Below are positions 9,414 through 18,067 of a DNA stretch of 64,000 nucleotides, in pieces. Within the stretch, counting starts at the first letter, position 1; each line of letters opens with the position of its first letter. The notes beneath the pieces are model-generated. The model was not told the DNA's origin, searched no databases, and saw only the letters and a list, made by a program, of their open reading frames with translations. The position numbers and the translations under genes are program-made. This DNA comes from Reichenbachiella sp. 5M10. GTDB lineage: Bacteria > Bacteroidota > Bacteroidia > Cytophagales > Cyclobacteriaceae. Where the stretch lies: NCBI RefSeq assembly GCF_002742335.1, contig NZ_MDGR01000007.1, positions 1,058,501 through 1,122,500 of the forward strand, read 5' to 3'.

Positions 9414-10397
9414 ATGATGAAAAGGACATTGGTAATATTGATGGGCGTGCTGGTTGGTGCCGGCTGTACTACTAAACAAGGGCAAGCGTCTAAAAAGGAC
9501 AAGGACATCACTGCCCAAAATCCCATTTTCCAAAATGTATTCACCGCAGACCCGGCGCCTTTTGTTGCCAACGATACTTTCTATATCTATACAGGGCACG
9601 ATGAGCAGGCACAGGGGATAGAAGGCTTTCTGATGAAGGACTGGTTGTTGTTTTCGTCCACGGACATGGTCAACTGGGAGCAGCATGGCGCCAAACTTCG
9701 TGCCACTGATTTTGCGTGGGCCAATGGTCAGGCATGGGCAGCGCACACAGAGCAAAAGAACGGCAAATACTATTGGTATGTGACCGTAGAGCACGGTACT
9801 ATTCCAGGCAAGGCCATTGGCGTGGCGGTAGCAGATCACCCGACCGGCCCTTGGAAGGATGCCAAAGGGGAGGCTTTGATCACCAACGATATGACCAAGC
9901 AGACGGACATATTTTGGGATGATATCGACCCGGCAGTATTCGTCGATGAGGACGGGAGTGCCTACATCTACTGGGGCAATACCGTGCTGAAATGGGCCAA
10001 ACTCAAAGACAACATGATCGAGCTGGATGGTCCGATACAGACGATACCTGTGCCCGAGTTTACGGAGGCGCCTTGGGTGTTCAAGCGTGGCGCTTTTTAT
10101 TACCTGATCTATTCGGCGAGATTTCCAGAGGAGATCGACTATGCCATGTCCGATAGCCCGGAGGGACCTTGGGAATACAAGGGCAACCTCAATGGTGCAT
10201 TACCCAATTCGCCCACACATCATGTAGGGGTAGTGGAGTACAAGGGCAACTGGTACCTTGTATACCACAACGGTCAACTCCCGACAGGGGGTGAGTTTAG
10301 ACGATCGGTCTGCATCGAAAATCTCTACTTCAACGAAGATGGAACCATCCAACCCATCACCCGTACGACTGCCGGCGTGAGCGCCATTGCGAATTAA
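9414..10397 (+). CDS. GH43 lipoprotein, exo-acting arabinofuranosidase/xylosidase type
   Basis: 327 residues. MMKRTLVILMGVLVGAGC is a lipoprotein signal (Cys18). The GH43 residues are Asp46 (FTADPAPFV), Asp172 (DIDPAVFVDEDG) and Glu218 (EFTEAPWVFKR). This sequence is clearly distinct from the arabinanase group upstream: it lacks the HIWAPD signature and has the compact single domain of exo-acting GH43 members that release arabinose or xylose. It lies between two hairpins (9335-9364 and 10415-10461), so its message may be processed separately. Substrate cannot be told from sequence alone; the neighbours suggest arabinose side chains. Confidence 0.85.
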   Translation: MMKRTLVILMGVLVGAGCTTKQGQASKKDKDITAQNPIFQNVFTADPAPFVANDTFYIYTGHDEQAQGIEGFLMKDWLLFSSTDMVNWEQHGAKLRATDFAWANGQAWAAHTEQKNGKYYWYVTVEHGTIPGKAIGVAVADHPTGPWKDAKGEALITNDMTKQTDIFWDDIDPAVFVDEDGSAYIYWGNTVLKWAKLKDNMIELDGPIQTIPVPEFTEAPWVFKRGAFYYLIYSARFPEEIDYAMSDSPEGPWEYKGNLNGALPNSPTHHVGVVEYKGNWYLVYHNGQLPTGGEFRRSVCIENLYFNEDGTIQPITRTTAGVSAIAN

Positions 10398-10414
10398 TTG
10401 ATAACAAGACATTG

Positions 10415-10461
10415 AGGTATGAGCCATGAAATCTGTGCATGACGCCATGGCTTTTATACCT
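10415..10461 (+). terminator. Two-step hairpin between GH43 and GH127
   Basis: AGGTAT (10415-10420) and AGCCATG (10422-10428) pair with CATGGCT (10446-10452) and ATACCT (10456-10461), with small bulges. No T-tract follows, and the right arm ends close to the GH127 start, so it may act as an mRNA processing or attenuation element. Confidence 0.45.
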
Positions 10462-10469
10462 ACGCTGAT

Positions 10470-12779
10470 ATGATGACCCTAAGCATGAAACGAATTTATT
10501 TTATTCCTTTTCTATTCCTTCTATTCGCTTGCCAACAGCAGGCATCCAGTCCGTCCAACGATAGGTTGGTGCTCACACCAGTAGACATACAGGATGTGCG
10601 CTTACTCGATGGCCCCTACCAACACGCGATGATCAAAGACGGCCAGTGGCTGCAAGCGCTGGAGCCTGATCGCCTGCTGCATCGATACCGACTGTATGCT
10701 GGGCTGGAGCCAAAAGGTGAAATCTACGGGGGGTGGGAAAGCCGGGGGATTTCGGGGCACTCACTCGGGCACTATATCAGTGCCTGTGCCATGATGTATG
10801 CAGCCACGGGAGAGGCGGTGTACAAGGAGCGTGTGGATTACATCACGTCCGAATTGCAGGAATGCCAAGAAGCAATGGCTACCGGCTACATCGGCGCAAT
10901 CCCGGGTCAGGACAGCGTGTGGCTACAAGTCGCAGCGGGCGACATCCGTTCGCAAGGGTTTGATCTCAATGGACTATGGGTGCCCTGGTACACCCAGCAC
11001 AAACTGCTCGCTGGATTGGTAGATGCCTATGCGTTCGCCGGCAATGACGCGGCGCTCAGCGTTGCGCGCAAGTTTTCGGATTGGATCGATACGACATTCG
11101 ATGGACTGACCGAGGAGCAGTTTCAAGAGATGCTGACCTGTGAGTTTGGGGGGATGAACGACATCCTGGCCAAGCTCTATCAAATCACAGGAGATGAAAA
11201 ATATTTGAAACTGGCGAGACGATTTTATCACCAGTCCGTATTGGATCCACTCGCCAACCAGACGGATCAATTGTCCGGTCAGCACGCCAATACCCAAATC
11301 CCTAAAATCGTAGGAGCCGCCAAACTCTATGAGTTGAAAGGAGATACCAAAGACAGCACCATCGCTGCTTATTTCCTACGAACGGTATTGAATGATCACA
11401 GTTATGCCAACGGCGGAAACAGTGAGCACGAGCACTTTGGTGCGCCGCGACAGCTCGAGCATCGACTGTCAGAGAGCACCTCAGAGACCTGCAATACCTA
11501 CAACATGATCAAACTCACCCAGCACGTCAATACATGGGAGTTTGACGGGCAGTGGGGTGACTACATCGAAAAGGCCCTAATCAATCATATCCTGGCCTCT
11601 CAAAATCCAGAGACGGGGATGGTCTGCTATTTTGTGCCGCTGGATGCGGGCGGTGAAAAGACCTACAGCGACCCGTTCGATTCGTTTTGGTGCTGCGTAG
11701 GGAGCGGTTGGGAAAATCACGCCAAGTATGGAGGACTGATCTACTATGAAGCCCCTGATCAATCCGTGGTGATCGATCAGTACATCGCATCGGCGTTGAC
11801 GTTAGACCATATTCGCTTGACGCAAAAAAGCGATTACCCCGAGTCAGCCCTTGTTCGGATTGAAATCAAAGACGTGGATGAGGCATTTCAGTCGCTTTAC
11901 TTAAGAATACCGGCATGGAGCAGGGGGCATCAGGTGACCCTCAATGGTAAGCCCATATCGGGGCTGCTAACCAATGGATATTTGAAATTGGATGAAAAAT
12001 GGGCCGCAGGCGATGAGATAGCACTGAGCCTGGCCATGGACTTGCACGCTGAGGAGCTACTCGGGTCTGATAAGAAAATAGCCATGTTTTATGGCCCTAC
12101 CCTTTTGGCGGGAGCATTGCCTCAGGGGATGGAGCCGCATAACTACCCAGTGTTTTTGGCAGATAATGAGGGGTATGACTGGATTGATTGGGATGCTGCC
12201 AAGATGAGTGGAAAGACTCAGGTTGGATATCCGCAGGATGTAGTGATGATGCCATTTTATCAGTTGTATGAGCAGCCGTATGTCGTCTATCTCGATCGCT
12301 ACAACGAGGAGGATTGGGCCAACCACAAGGAAAAAGTCGAAGCAGAACGTCGCGCACAAGAAATCCTCGATACACGGACGATGGATGTCCTGCGCATCGG
12401 AGAAATGCAGCCCGAGAGAGATCATGAGCTAGTAGGAGAAAACACCGAATCGGGTGAGGCCTTCAATCGCAAATGGCGACATGCTACCGACGGATGGTTT
12501 GCCTTTCAGATGACGGTCGACCCACAGGCGAGCAACGAACTGATGGTCACCTACTGGGGTGGAGATGCCGGCAATCGTGAATTTCAAGTATTGGCAGATG
12601 GGCAGATCATAGCTACGCAAAAACTGGAGAGAAACAGACCAGATGAGTTTTATGATGAAGTCTACGAACTACCCCGAAATGTCACCCAAGGCAAACAAAA
12701 GGTAAGTATTCGGTTCGAGTCCTTACCAGGGAAGACAGCAGGCGGAGTGTATGGTGTCAGGATGCTCCGAGCCCAGTAG
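10470..12779 (+). CDS. GH127 beta-L-arabinofuranosidase (DUF1680), lipoprotein
   Basis: 769 residues from the ATG at 10470. An internal ATG at 10485 gives a tidier lipoprotein signal (MKRIYFIPFLFLLFAC) and may be the real start. The (alpha/alpha)6 catalytic region has the metal/nucleophile cluster of GH127: Glu339 and Cys341 in SETCNTYN and the pair Cys408-Cys409 in FWCCVGSGWENH (numbered from 10470); in characterised HypBA1 the first Cys of this pair is the nucleophile. C-terminal beta domains complete the usual family length. Activity by family: hydrolysis of terminal beta-L-arabinofuranose, as in plant extensin or pectin side chains. The gene closes the + strand arabinan cluster. Confidence 0.93.
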   Translation: MMTLSMKRIYFIPFLFLLFACQQQASSPSNDRLVLTPVDIQDVRLLDGPYQHAMIKDGQWLQALEPDRLLHRYRLYAGLEPKGEIYGGWESRGISGHSLGHYISACAMMYAATGEAVYKERVDYITSELQECQEAMATGYIGAIPGQDSVWLQVAAGDIRSQGFDLNGLWVPWYTQHKLLAGLVDAYAFAGNDAALSVARKFSDWIDTTFDGLTEEQFQEMLTCEFGGMNDILAKLYQITGDEKYLKLARRFYHQSVLDPLANQTDQLSGQHANTQIPKIVGAAKLYELKGDTKDSTIAAYFLRTVLNDHSYANGGNSEHEHFGAPRQLEHRLSESTSETCNTYNMIKLTQHVNTWEFDGQWGDYIEKALINHILASQNPETGMVCYFVPLDAGGEKTYSDPFDSFWCCVGSGWENHAKYGGLIYYEAPDQSVVIDQYIASALTLDHIRLTQKSDYPESALVRIEIKDVDEAFQSLYLRIPAWSRGHQVTLNGKPISGLLTNGYLKLDEKWAAGDEIALSLAMDLHAEELLGSDKKIAMFYGPTLLAGALPQGMEPHNYPVFLADNEGYDWIDWDAAKMSGKTQVGYPQDVVMMPFYQLYEQPYVVYLDRYNEEDWANHKEKVEAERRAQEILDTRTMDVLRIGEMQPERDHELVGENTESGEAFNRKWRHATDGWFAFQMTVDPQASNELMVTYWGGDAGNREFQVLADGQIIATQKLERNRPDEFYDEVYELPRNVTQGKQKVSIRFESLPGKTAGGVYGVRMLRAQ

Positions 12780-12963
12780 AGGTATCTTCCTTGTTTAGTA
12801 CATTGGCCATCTGCTTAGGCAATGCGGTTTTCGCACCATACGACAACAGCAATCTTTTGTCAGTAATAGGTAGGGTGAGTGTATGCCTTGACCGTAGAAG
12901 AGGGCAAACAATAAGGGATTTGCCTTTGTAGATGCTTTCATCTCTACAGAGATTCGTCTATAC

Positions 12964-12982
12964 TTGTGTGATTATGACACTT
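12964..12982 (+). promoter_or_regulatory. Candidate AraR operator over the araR start codon
   Basis: TTGTGT-gattatg-ACACTT: a GTGT-N7-ACACTT element with the same spacing as two sites at the araB promoter (22003-22021, 22049-22067). The start ATG (12974) lies in the spacer, so binding could block the start of its own gene. That AraR binds here is an inference from shared pattern and gene content. Confidence 0.55.
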
Positions 12983-13666
12983 TACAAAGAGTACGACCGG
13001 TTATTGGTCGCAGTGGATTGTATTATTTTTGGGTTTCATGGTGATAAGCTGAAACTTCTATTGATCAAAAGGGATTTTGAGCCAGAAAAGGGGAAATGGT
13101 CCTTGATGGGTGGTTTTGCCAAGAAGTCTGAGAGTTTGGATGATGCGGCTAGCCGTATTTTGTTGGGTTTGACTGGTCTACAAGATGTGTTTTTGGAGCA
13201 GCTTTTTTGTTTCAATCAGGTCGATAGAGATCCTGTAGAGCGGACCATCAGTGTCACGTATTATTCGCTCATCAATATCGAGGATCATGACGAGGAGCTG
13301 AGCAAGCAACACGATGCGTCGTGGTTTGATTTGGGTGAGATGCCCGATCTTATTTTTGATCACAACGAGATGGTCGATCGAGCACACCAGCGCCTCAAAT
13401 ACAAGGCAGAGCATTACCCCGTAGGGTTCGAACTCCTTCCTCCCAAATTTACTATGCCAGAGCTACAGTCCTTGTACGAAGCGATCTTTGAGACGGAAAT
13501 GGACAAGCGTAACTTCATCAAGCGCATCGATTCACTTGATATCTTGGTCAAACTAAATGAGAAGAAGCGTACGACAGGTAAGAAAGGGGCTTTCTTGTAT
13601 CAGTTTGACGAGGACAAGTACCAACAACAACTCAAAACGGGTAATAAGTTTCAAGTGAAGCCTTAG
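12974..13666 (+). CDS. araR: AraR-like NUDIX-family transcriptional regulator
   Basis: 230 residues from ATG 12974; the longer frame from 12932 adds 14 residues with no domain support. An N-terminal NUDIX fold (about residues 10-140) has a degenerate Nudix box: GGFAKKSESLDDAASRILLGLTGL lacks the REUXEE glutamates, so hydrolase activity is unlikely. The C-terminal part (FTMPELQSLYEAIFETEMDKRNFIKRI) is the winged-helix DNA-binding domain of NrtR/AraR proteins. Members of this group in Bacteroides repress arabinose genes and respond to L-arabinose. Its place after the arabinan hydrolases and near araBDA fits. It is convergent with the SdpI-like gene (28 bp gap). Assignment as AraR is strong by context, not proven. 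Confidence 0.85.
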   Translation: MTLYKEYDRLLVAVDCIIFGFHGDKLKLLLIKRDFEPEKGKWSLMGGFAKKSESLDDAASRILLGLTGLQDVFLEQLFCFNQVDRDPVERTISVTYYSLINIEDHDEELSKQHDASWFDLGEMPDLIFDHNEMVDRAHQRLKYKAEHYPVGFELLPPKFTMPELQSLYEAIFETEMDKRNFIKRIDSLDILVKLNEKKRTTGKKGAFLYQFDEDKYQQQLKTGNKFQVKP

Positions 13667-13694
13667 CACTTGTCTCGAATGCAGCCTAATAGAC

Positions 13695-14345
13695 CTATGA
13701 ACTGGGCTTTGTGATCCGTTTGAAATCTACGTAGGAATAGACTACTGGGATCAACGTGATCAGAAGTGTAATCCCTATGAAAGCATACATGTTGAATGGG
13801 GCGTTGAACAACAGGCTGGTACAGATAATCACTAGACCTCCAGCAAACCATATTTTTCCGCCTAGACGATGGGTGTTTTTCCATACGGTTTCGTTTTCGA
13901 GTGTCCAAGGTGTGCGTATACCGATGAAATAATTGGCTTTGACGGTTTGGAAATAATTGCCAAATACGAAAAATATTGCTCCGATGACTACAAAAATCAA
14001 ATCAACGGTAGATAGGGAAGGGTGCTGTATGGAATAGAGTATGACCCCTGTTAGGATTGTCATCAGGAGGGTCAGGAGGTTTCTCAACTGATTGAATTTG
14101 CCTCCCATCTGTTGGATCTTTTTCTTGGGGTCGATCAAGGGCATGATTGCGAAAGTCAGGTAAGTGAATAGTCCGATCGAGGCGATGATGAATAGTTCCA
14201 GTCTGGAACCATAGCGATCGACCTCCCCTTGGATGTTCCAGTGTACAGGGACTTGCTCTGGTAGTGTCTCGTAGATGACGCCTAAGTATAGTATAGGCAG
14301 TAGCGTGATGAGGATATAGAATCCTTCCTTTTTGAAGTTTTTCAT
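13695..14345 (-). CDS. SdpI-family membrane protein
   Basis: 216 residues from the ATG at 14345, chosen because it overlaps the ArsR-type gene stop in an ATGA; a longer frame to 14366 also exists. About six hydrophobic segments. The N-terminal LPEQVPVHWNIQGEVDRYGSR matches DUF1648, and the C-terminal NYFIGIRTPWTLENETVWKNTHRLGGK matches the SdpI domain. In Bacillus, SdpI gives immunity to the SdpC toxin and holds the repressor SdpR at the membrane; in Bacteroidota these pairs occur without a known toxin, and no sdpC-like gene is visible here. Role is therefore uncertain, perhaps envelope stress or toxin immunity. Confidence 0.85.
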   Translation of the reverse strand: MKNFKKEGFYILITLLPILYLGVIYETLPEQVPVHWNIQGEVDRYGSRLELFIIASIGLFTYLTFAIMPLIDPKKKIQQMGGKFNQLRNLLTLLMTILTGVILYSIQHPSLSTVDLIFVVIGAIFFVFGNYFQTVKANYFIGIRTPWTLENETVWKNTHRLGGKIWFAGGLVIICTSLLFNAPFNMYAFIGITLLITLIPVVYSYVDFKRITKPSS

Positions 14346-14596
14346 GATTTTACGGTTAGGATCCATGTCAATAGATCGTCCAAAATAGTGGTGTTGAGCG
14401 AGTACATGACGAACTGTCCTTTCTTTTCTCCAGTGATGAGGTCAGCTTGTTTGAGTATGTCCAGATGGTGAGAGATACTGGGTTTGGAGATTTGAAATCG
14501 ATCTGCGATCTCCCCAGCATTCATTTCCCCGTCTTTCAGCATTTCAATGATTTCTCGTCGTGTCTCGTCGTTCAATGCCTTGAATAGTTTGTTCAT
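14342..14596 (-). CDS. ArsR/SdpR-type HTH autorepressor
   Basis: 84 residues, the whole being an ArsR-type winged helix: FKALNDETRREIIEMLKDGEMNAGEIADRFQISKPSISHHLDILKQADLI with wing GEKKGQFVMYSLN. No metal-binding cysteines of ArsR/SmtB sensors are present, as expected for the SdpR branch. It is translationally coupled (ATGA) to the SdpI-like gene downstream, the usual repressor-membrane partner arrangement. Upstream, the AT-rich segment 14597-14640 should hold the promoter and its own operator. Confidence 0.88.
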   Translation of the reverse strand: MNKLFKALNDETRREIIEMLKDGEMNAGEIADRFQISKPSISHHLDILKQADLITGEKKGQFVMYSLNTTILDDLLTWILTVKS

Positions 14597-14826
14597 TAAT
14601 TAAACATTTAGATAAATATCTAATTATTAAGTGAGAAAAGCAAAATTATTCATTTGAAATGATTGAGACGATGAGAGTGTCCTGTGGAATAGGGAAACAG
14701 GCTGACCCAAAGTATGATGCTACTAAATCAGCGGTTGATCAAGGCTGGACGGGAAGTGAGTAGCTGGGCATGGACACACCAAGACAATGTAGTGATACCC
14801 ATAGAGGGGTACACATGGATTGGCCT

Positions 14827-15024
14827 CTAGTATTGTTTAGCGGGGCCTGCGTGTTTTTGCAATTTCTTCGATTGCTTGCCTTTTTTCTTGTCAAGTTTGC
14901 GAGCGTGAGGTAGATCCATCCAGTCTGTTTGGTATTTGCGTGAGGCACAGGAGCTAAATGAAGCTAAGAAATAGATGGAGAGTATGCTTAGGATATAGAA
15001 GGACTTTTTCTTTAGTGTGATCAT
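14827..15024 (-). CDS. Small lysine-rich lipoprotein
   Basis: 65 residues. MITLKKKSFYILSILSIYFLASFSSC is a lipoprotein signal (Cys26); the remaining 39 residues are rich in Lys/Arg/Gln (SRKYQTDWMDLPHARKLDKKKGKQSKKL). Upstream (15025-15090) is AT-rich and promoter-like. No family recognised. Very short basic lipoproteins of this kind are seen in Bacteroidota genomes, but I cannot assign a job. Confidence 0.6.
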   Translation of the reverse strand: MITLKKKSFYILSILSIYFLASFSSCASRKYQTDWMDLPHARKLDKKKGKQSKKLQKHAGPAKQY

Positions 15025-15175
15025 AGCTGTATTTATTGGTTAAATATTACTTATCATATAATAATTTGTAATATTACTATATTGAAAGCAGAATACATAA
15101 TGACGATATGACAACTTTGGGGCCAAGTGTCGGGTTTGGGACCTAGGTGTATTGCCTAAATGTAAGGGGAACGGG

Positions 15176-15472
15176 TTAGGGGAGGAACTGTCGCTGGATG
15201 AAGCGGGAGAAGATCACAGCACCAAAACCACTGATTAGGGAAATCAACAAGTTGAGAAGTAGAAGAGGGCTGTCTACCTGTTGGTCGACGATGATGTAGG
15301 AGGGACTGAATCCCAGTCTACCCAGACTTTTGACCAAGAAGACACTGCCAAATACGCCTGCTATGGTGTTGCCTGTCAAGCCAAAGCTGAGTCGTGGCAA
15401 TAGCACTGTGGTGAGGTGGGCACCTAAGATGCCACACCCGATACTGAGCAGGGATAGACCGGACTCTAGCAT
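15176..15472 (-). CDS. Small membrane protein downstream of cydB
   Basis: 98 residues, three predicted membrane segments separated by short loops (SLLSIGCGILGAHLTTVLL, NTIAGVFGSVFLVKSLG, LLLLNLLISLISGFGAVIFSRF). The GN...AGVFGSV pattern is loosely like GlsB/YeaQ-type small membrane proteins, but I would not assign it. It begins 6 bp after the cydB stop, so it belongs to the cydAB transcript. It is too long and of the wrong topology for the one-helix CydX. Possibly a bd-oxidase accessory protein in this lineage; that is inference from position only. Confidence 0.65.
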   Translation of the reverse strand: MLESGLSLLSIGCGILGAHLTTVLLPRLSFGLTGNTIAGVFGSVFLVKSLGRLGFSPSYIIVDQQVDSPLLLLNLLISLISGFGAVIFSRFIQRQFLP

Positions 15473-15478
15473 ATTAGA

Positions 15479-16543
15479 TCAGTGGCCATAGTCCATGTCA
15501 TCGATTTTGCCTCCTAGGAGTTTCTTTTGTACTACAGTGTAGACTGCTACGAGTAGGATGCCAAGGATCACCCAGCCGACTGCCACAGAAAGCCCGTATT
15601 CAGAGGTGGTGGTGTTGTAGATGGTGAGTGCGTCGTTGAGATCATTGGTAGAGGGTAGAATCACCGGGAAGATCGAGGCAAGTGAAGAGGTGATACCTCC
15701 GATGATTACGAGAGACGAGCTGCAGAACCTGAGCCAATCGGTCGGTGCGAAAAATAACCCAGTGATCCCTGTCAAATAGATCAACGGAAAAACGATATAG
15801 ATAGGATGGTCAGCGAAGTTGCCAAAGGGGCTGGGGTTTATGACGTGCCATACGAGTAGGGAAAATATCGTCAGTGCAATCAGCGTCATACTGAGCCGAA
15901 AGGTGACCTTTTTGAGCTGTTCGTTGATGCTGGCGTTGGTTTTGAGGCGAATCCAGTTGGCACCATGGATCGCTAGAGTCACTACCGCGATGAGTCCGAT
16001 GATGACAGTGAACCAGTCTATGACTCCTGGGTGTACGCCACTTGGACTGAATCCATCGTTCCATAGTGGGAGGAAAAAGTAGTGTGCTTCGTACATAGAT
16101 ACACCATTTTCTACACCACCGAGATTGACACCTCGGACGATATTGCCGAGCCCAATGCCAAAGAAAAGAGCCATGAGAAGGCTGGCTACTCCGAAGGACT
16201 TGTCCCAAATGGATTTCCACATGGGATAGTCAAACTGTCCTCGCAGCTCTAGGCCTATGGCACGGAAGATGATCAACCAAAGCACGAGAATCAAGGGGAG
16301 GTAAAAGCCACTGAATACTGAGGCGTAATAGGTAGGGAAGGCCATGAACATGAGTCCGCCTCCTGCGACAAGCCATACTTCGTTGGAGTCCCAAAACAGG
16401 CCCGCCGCCTTGGCGATGACTTCTTTGTCTTTTTCTTCTTTGGCAAAAAATAAATGAATGATGCCTGTACCGAAATCATATCCGTCTAGGATAAAAAAAG
16501 TGGTCAGGACGATGGCGATGATGATAAACCAAAAGAGTTCCAT
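15479..16543 (-). CDS. cydB: Cytochrome bd ubiquinol oxidase subunit II
   Basis: 354 residues, the usual CydB length, with eight or nine hydrophobic segments. Opening MELFWFIIIAIVLTTFFILDGYDFGTGIIHLFFAK carries the conserved DGYDFG motif of subunit II, and DSNEVWLVAGGGLMFMAFPTYYA follows. It pairs with CydA to reduce O2 to water with menaquinol as donor, without proton pumping but at high O2 affinity. It lies 3 bp after the cydA stop on the same strand. It separates the araR region from the araBDA operon without an obvious metabolic link. Confidence 0.96.
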   Translation of the reverse strand: MELFWFIIIAIVLTTFFILDGYDFGTGIIHLFFAKEEKDKEVIAKAAGLFWDSNEVWLVAGGGLMFMAFPTYYASVFSGFYLPLILVLWLIIFRAIGLELRGQFDYPMWKSIWDKSFGVASLLMALFFGIGLGNIVRGVNLGGVENGVSMYEAHYFFLPLWNDGFSPSGVHPGVIDWFTVIIGLIAVVTLAIHGANWIRLKTNASINEQLKKVTFRLSMTLIALTIFSLLVWHVINPSPFGNFADHPIYIVFPLIYLTGITGLFFAPTDWLRFCSSSLVIIGGITSSLASIFPVILPSTNDLNDALTIYNTTTSEYGLSVAVGWVILGILLVAVYTVVQKKLLGGKIDDMDYGH

Positions 16544-16546
16544 GTG

Positions 16547-17878
16547 TTAGTGTTTTTGAGGGTGAGGTCCAGTGTAGATGGTTTTTCCGACAAGGAGTAA
16601 AAACAGCAGGCCTAGCAATAGGTAAAGTCCTACAAATCCGAGCAGGGTAAAGAGGGTATTGCCCGATGAGACGGTGGGTGAGATGCCCTCGATGGTACGG
16701 AGGAGTCCATGGACAAGGTAGGGTTGTCTGCCAAGCTCAGCTACATACCAACCGGTGATGTTGGCGATGTAGGGGAAGGGAAATAGAAATAAGATGACCC
16801 AAAGTAGAGGGGCAGTACTATAGAGCTTTTTGCGCCAAAGCAGGAAAGCAGCCAAGACCATCACAGCGATGAATATGGTGCCTAGACCTACCATCATGTG
16901 ATAGGAGTAGTAGAGGGCAGGGATGTTGTCTGGGAGTTCGTTTGGATCAAATTCGTTCATGCCGATGACCTGCTTGTCCCACTCTTGGTAGGTGAGAAAA
17001 CTGAGGACGTTGGGTACAGCGATTTTGTTGTCTAGTTTCTTCTCGACCATGTTGGGTTGGCCGATGAGGACGATTTCTGCACCTCCTTCTTCGGTTTCGA
17101 AGATGCCTTCCATCGCCGCAAATGCTGCGGGTTGGTGTTTGGCTACATTCTTGGCATTCCAGTCACCAGTAGGGAAGGCCACCAATAGACTAGATACGAG
17201 TCCGAAGAGAATACCTGTCCTGAGGAAGAGTTTGCCGTATGCGACGTTGGATTCGCTCAGGAGGTAGAATGCCCCGATGCTCGCCACGACGAAGGAGGAG
17301 GTGACGACAGAGGCCATTTGGTTGTGAAGGAAGGCGGGGAGTAGCCAGGGATTGCTGAAGAGCGCGGAGAAGTGGGTCAAGACAAATTTGCCATTGGCAA
17401 GGATCTCATATCCTACAGGGTGCTGCATCCAGGCATTGGTGGCGAGGATGAAGTAGCCACTGGCCCAAGAACCGAGGAAGACCAAGAACCCGGTGAGTAG
17501 ATGAAGTTTTTGCCCCATGAGCTTTTCACCGAAGATGAACAGGGCCAAGAAGGACGATTCGAGGAAGAAGGAAAAGGTGCCTTCCATGGCAAGGGTCTGC
17601 CCGATGATACCTCCTGTCAGTTCGGAGAACTTGGCCCAGTTGGTGCCAAACTGAAACTCCATTGGGATACCGGTCACGACTCCCATGGTGAAGTTGATGG
17701 CGAAGATCTTCATGAAGAAACGCGCGGCATCATTGTAGGTTTCGGTTTGGGTACGGAGGTACTGCCACTTGAAGTAGACAATGATCAGTGATAGTCCCAT
17801 AGTGAGTTGGGGAAACAGGTAGTGAAAGGTGATAGTGAATGCAAACTGCAGCCTATCGTAGAATATCATATCTTCCAT
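16547..17878 (-). CDS. cydA: Cytochrome bd ubiquinol oxidase subunit I
   Basis: 443 residues (Met4 is an alternative start). His19 in FTITFHYLFPQL matches the haem ligand at position 19 of E. coli CydA, and the quinol-site motif ELGRQPY is present near residue 375. At 443 residues it is shorter than the E. coli enzyme (about 520), as expected for the short Q-loop form common outside Enterobacteria. Together with cydB it forms a membrane menaquinol oxidase used at low oxygen. A terminator for the convergent-direction araBDA transcript lies just upstream (18009-18038), so cydA must have its own promoter between 17879 and 18008. Confidence 0.96.
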   Translation of the reverse strand: MEDMIFYDRLQFAFTITFHYLFPQLTMGLSLIIVYFKWQYLRTQTETYNDAARFFMKIFAINFTMGVVTGIPMEFQFGTNWAKFSELTGGIIGQTLAMEGTFSFFLESSFLALFIFGEKLMGQKLHLLTGFLVFLGSWASGYFILATNAWMQHPVGYEILANGKFVLTHFSALFSNPWLLPAFLHNQMASVVTSSFVVASIGAFYLLSESNVAYGKLFLRTGILFGLVSSLLVAFPTGDWNAKNVAKHQPAAFAAMEGIFETEEGGAEIVLIGQPNMVEKKLDNKIAVPNVLSFLTYQEWDKQVIGMNEFDPNELPDNIPALYYSYHMMVGLGTIFIAVMVLAAFLLWRKKLYSTAPLLWVILFLFPFPYIANITGWYVAELGRQPYLVHGLLRTIEGISPTVSSGNTLFTLLGFVGLYLLLGLLFLLLVGKTIYTGPHPQKH

Positions 17879-18008
17879 GTCCGAGGGTTAGAATGAGCTG
17901 CCAAAGTTAATGGCTATTGGGGTTTGACCACAGAGATTTGGGAGGGAAGTTTGCAGCCAATGATGACAATTTGGAAGTCGAACATAGGGTGTCTCTCTAC
18001 TCGCTCAA

Positions 18009-18038
18009 TAAAAAAGAGGTGCCTCTACAAGCACCTCT
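18009..18038 (-). terminator. Rho-independent terminator of the araBDA operon
   Basis: On the minus strand the stem AGAGGTGC / GCACCTCT (18031-18038 with 18015-18022) with an 8-base loop is followed by a run of six or more T (18009-18015). It begins 30 bp past the araA stop. Confidence 0.85.
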
Positions 18039-18067
18039 CCAAACTATATTACTAATTACTAAAAACT

